Positions 62,378 to 64,000 of a stretch of 64,000 nucleotides of DNA are shown one piece after another. Within the stretch, counting starts at the first letter, position 1; each line of letters begins with the position of its first letter. The notes under the pieces were generated by a model, which was given only the letters and a program-made list of their open reading frames with translations, had not been told where the DNA came from and did not search any database. This DNA comes from Pseudomonas sp. CHM02 (lineage in GTDB: Bacteria > Pseudomonadota > Gammaproteobacteria > Pseudomonadales > Pseudomonadaceae). The position numbers and the translations under genes were made by a program. Where the stretch lies: the NCBI RefSeq assembly GCF_000612585.1, contig NZ_JFCA01000010.1, forward strand, positions 1 through 64,000, given 5' to 3'.

Positions 62378-63288
62378 TGTTGCACAAGAGCCTGGTACGG
62401 CGGCTGGACCTGATCACGCTGCAGCTGTTCGTCGCGGTATTTGAGGAAGGCACGCTGACCCGCGCGGCCAACCGTGAAGCCATTGCCGTGTCGGCCGCCA
62501 GCAAGCGCCTGATGGAGTTGGAGCAGGTGCTGGGCGTCAGCCTGTTCGTGCGGCGGGCCAAGGGCATGGACCTGACGGCGGCCGGTGAAACCCTGCTGCA
62601 CCATGCGCGGCAGATGCTGTTCAACGTCGAGAAGATGGGCCTGGAGCTGGGCGAACACAGCCATGGCGTGCGCGGTTATGTGCGGATGCTGGCCAATCTG
62701 TCGGCGATCATTCAGTTTCTTCCGGAAGACCTGCGGGACTTTTCCGAACTGCACCCGGAAGTGAAGACCGACCTCGAAGAACGCCCCAGCAAGGGCGTGG
62801 TGCAGGGCGTGCTGGATGGGGTGGCGGACCTCGGGATCTGCTCCAGCGACACCGACACGAAAGGCCTGCCCAGCGTGACCTATCGACACGACAAACTGGT
62901 GGTGCTGATGCCCGCGGATCACCCGTTGGCTGCACGCAGAGCCCTGGCGTTTGCCGACACCCTGGACAGCGATTACGTCGGCCTGCACGCCGCCAGCTCC
63001 ATCAACATGCGCACCCACGCCGCCGCGCGCGAGGCGGGCAGGATGCTGCGCCTGCGCATTCATGTGCCGGGGTTCGACGCGATGTGCCGGATGGTCCAGG
63101 CCAACATGGGCATTGGGATCCTGCCACAAAAGGCCTATGAGTTATTTGGCCGCGCGCTGGGTTTGCATGCCGTACCGCTGACGGACGATTGGTCGGATCG
63201 CAGCCTGATCCTGGTGGTGCGCGACGAGGCGCAGTTGTCACCCGTGAGCCGGTTACTGTTCGAATATCTGCGCAGGATGCCGGTGTAA
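62377..63288 (+). CDS. LysR-type transcriptional regulator
   Basis: 303-residue LysR regulator: HTH at about 10-55 (LQLFVAVFEEGTLTRAANREAIAVSAASKRLMELE) and an effector domain (about 95-300) with the repeated VLMPADHPLAARRAL pattern. It is coupled to the upstream Rossmann protein gene. The next gene on the same strand is a family III CoA-transferase, a possible target. Confidence 0.9.
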   Translation: MLHKSLVRRLDLITLQLFVAVFEEGTLTRAANREAIAVSAASKRLMELEQVLGVSLFVRRAKGMDLTAAGETLLHHARQMLFNVEKMGLELGEHSHGVRGYVRMLANLSAIIQFLPEDLRDFSELHPEVKTDLEERPSKGVVQGVLDGVADLGICSSDTDTKGLPSVTYRHDKLVVLMPADHPLAARRALAFADTLDSDYVGLHAASSINMRTHAAAREAGRMLRLRIHVPGFDAMCRMVQANMGIGILPQKAYELFGRALGLHAVPLTDDWSDRSLILVVRDEAQLSPVSRLLFEYLRRMPV

Positions 63289-63308
63289 GCGCACTACAGA
63301 GCACAATG

Positions 63309-63441
63309 TGTAGTGAGCGGGCTCGCCCCGCGCTGGTGGCGAAGCCGCCCCAAAACCAAACGCACCCAGTTAACCTGACACGCCGCAGCGGACCGATTAG
63401 GGCGGCTTCGCCACCCAGCGCGGGGCAAGCCCGCTCACTAC
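63309..63441. repeat. REP-type inverted repeat
   Basis: GTAGTGAGCGGGCTCGCCCC with GCGCTGG faces CCCAGCGCGGGGCAAGCCCG ending CTCACTACA. It is the same subtype as those in the pcaD-pcaC gap and at the left window edge. Confidence 0.8.
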
Positions 63442-63484
63442 AGCGTTCGCGTTTGGCGAACGCTTCTTGCCAACTGACGGTTGG
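63442..63484 (+). promoter_or_regulatory. Two adjacent inverted repeats before the CoA-transferase gene
   Basis: AGCGTTCGC-GTTTG-GCGAACGCT (63442-63464, perfect 9-bp arms) and CCAAC-TGACG-GTTGG (63470-63484) lie 60-100 bp before the ATG. Either could be a LysR-type or other operator. The first is not followed by a T-run, so it is not a clear terminator. Confidence 0.45.
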
Positions 63485-63545
63485 ATTTCCTTTGCACCGG
63501 GCCTCTAGTCTTGGCGTCACATTCCAAGAACAAGAGGTACACCCC

Positions 63546-64000
63546 ATGACGGCTCCCTTGAGCGGTATCAAGGTGATCGAGATCGGCACGCTGATTGCCG
63601 CGCCGTTCGCCGCCCGGCTGATGGCCGAGTTTGGCGCCGAGGTGATCAAGATCGAAGCCATGGGCCAGGGCGACCCGCTTCGCAAATGGCGAAAGCTGCA
63701 CGAAGGCACGTCGCTGTGGTGGTACCTGCAATCGCGCAACAAGAAGTCGCTGGCGCTGGACCTCAAGTCATCCGAAGGCGTGGACCTGATCAAGCAATTG
63801 CTCGGCGACGCCGATGTGCTGATCGAAAACCTGCGCCCCGGTGGCCTGGAAAAGCTCGGCCTCGGCTGGGACGTGCTGCACGCCCTCAACCCCAAGCTGA
63901 CGCTGGTACGCATCTCTGGCTATGGCCAGACCGGCCCCTATCGCGACCGCCCTGGCTTCGGTGCCATCGGCGAGGCCATGGGCGGCATCCGCTACACCAC
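63546..64000 (+). CDS. Family III CoA-transferase (CaiB/BaiF), 3' part outside window
   Basis: Open frame from ATG 63546 (AGAGG before it) to the window end, about 151 residues seen. SGIKVIEIGTLIAAPFAARL, FGAEVIKIE, SLALDLKSSEG and DVLIENLRPGGLEKLGLGWD are typical CaiB/BaiF motifs, ending at GFGAIGEAMGGI, just before the region that carries the catalytic Asp. Substrate unknown. It is downstream of the LysR gene. Confidence 0.9.
   Translation, partial: MTAPLSGIKVIEIGTLIAAPFAARLMAEFGAEVIKIEAMGQGDPLRKWRKLHEGTSLWWYLQSRNKKSLALDLKSSEGVDLIKQLLGDADVLIENLRPGGLEKLGLGWDVLHALNPKLTLVRISGYGQTGPYRDRPGFGAIGEAMGGIRYT

Overview
The window looks like chromosome from a fluorescent pseudomonad (Pseudomonas fluorescens group). 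This rests on the GC-rich coding style, the complete pca cluster with PcaR-type operators, a MexAB-OprM/TtgABC/EmhABC-type pump with its divergent TetR repressor, olsBA, a CcoM-like small subunit behind an ANR box, and about sixteen short palindromic intergenic repeats of the REP kind typical of the genus. It reads as core or flexible-core chromosome. I see no integrase, transposase, phage gene, CRISPR array, rRNA or tRNA.

Layout. (1) 1-8.9 kb: rapA, a LysR/RidA/class V aminotransferase operon, small genes including a probable ccoM with an ANR box, and a Pit phosphate transporter. (2) 9.3-23 kb: a full protocatechuate (beta-ketoadipate) pathway in the order pcaR, pcaK, pcaIJF, pcaHG, pcaT, pcaBDC. 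It is followed by a polysaccharide deacetylase lipoprotein and an OprD/BenF-type porin. PcaR sites lie upstream of pcaR and pcaI. A 207-bp direct duplication separates pcaD from pcaC. (3) 23-30.4 kb: an orphan hypothetical gene, then the RND efflux operon (minus strand) with its divergent TetR repressor. (4) 30.6-36 kb: an arsR/MFS/old-yellow-enzyme operon with TATATCG half-sites upstream, acpH, and olsBA for ornithine lipid. (5) 35.8-42.2 kb: a serine hydrolase coupled to a small membrane protein, then an M20 amidohydrolase, MFS, amidase and IclR cluster. (6) 42.3-51.1 kb: YceI, a phospholipase-D type lipid synthase, periplasmic beta-glucosidase BglX, a LemA/TPM/TPM operon, a methyltransferase and an EamA exporter. 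(7) 51.3-55.5 kb: ECF sigma, FecR and a TonB receptor of iron/heme type with a Fur-like site. (8) 55.7-58.1 kb: DapA-like lyase and class II aldolase divergent from an XRE-cupin regulator, with a 15-bp palindrome between them. (9) 58.1-64 kb: a SIR2-like DUF4917 protein, an iron alcohol dehydrogenase behind a perfect ANR box, a Bcr-type MFS, a Rossmann protein plus LysR, and the start of a family III CoA-transferase cut by the window end.

How it fits together. The pca block covers uptake (porin, PcaK, PcaT), ring cleavage (PcaHG), PcaB, PcaC, PcaD, and thiolytic conversion to succinyl-CoA and acetyl-CoA (PcaIJ, PcaF) under PcaR. Two ANR-type sites suggest low-oxygen induction of a cbb3 oxidase subunit and of an alcohol dehydrogenase. 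No obviously new large system was found. The most unusual observations are the pcaD-pcaC duplication, the ccoM/ANR unit, the ANR-controlled dehydrogenase, and several small operons of unknown substrate with clear operator-like palindromes.
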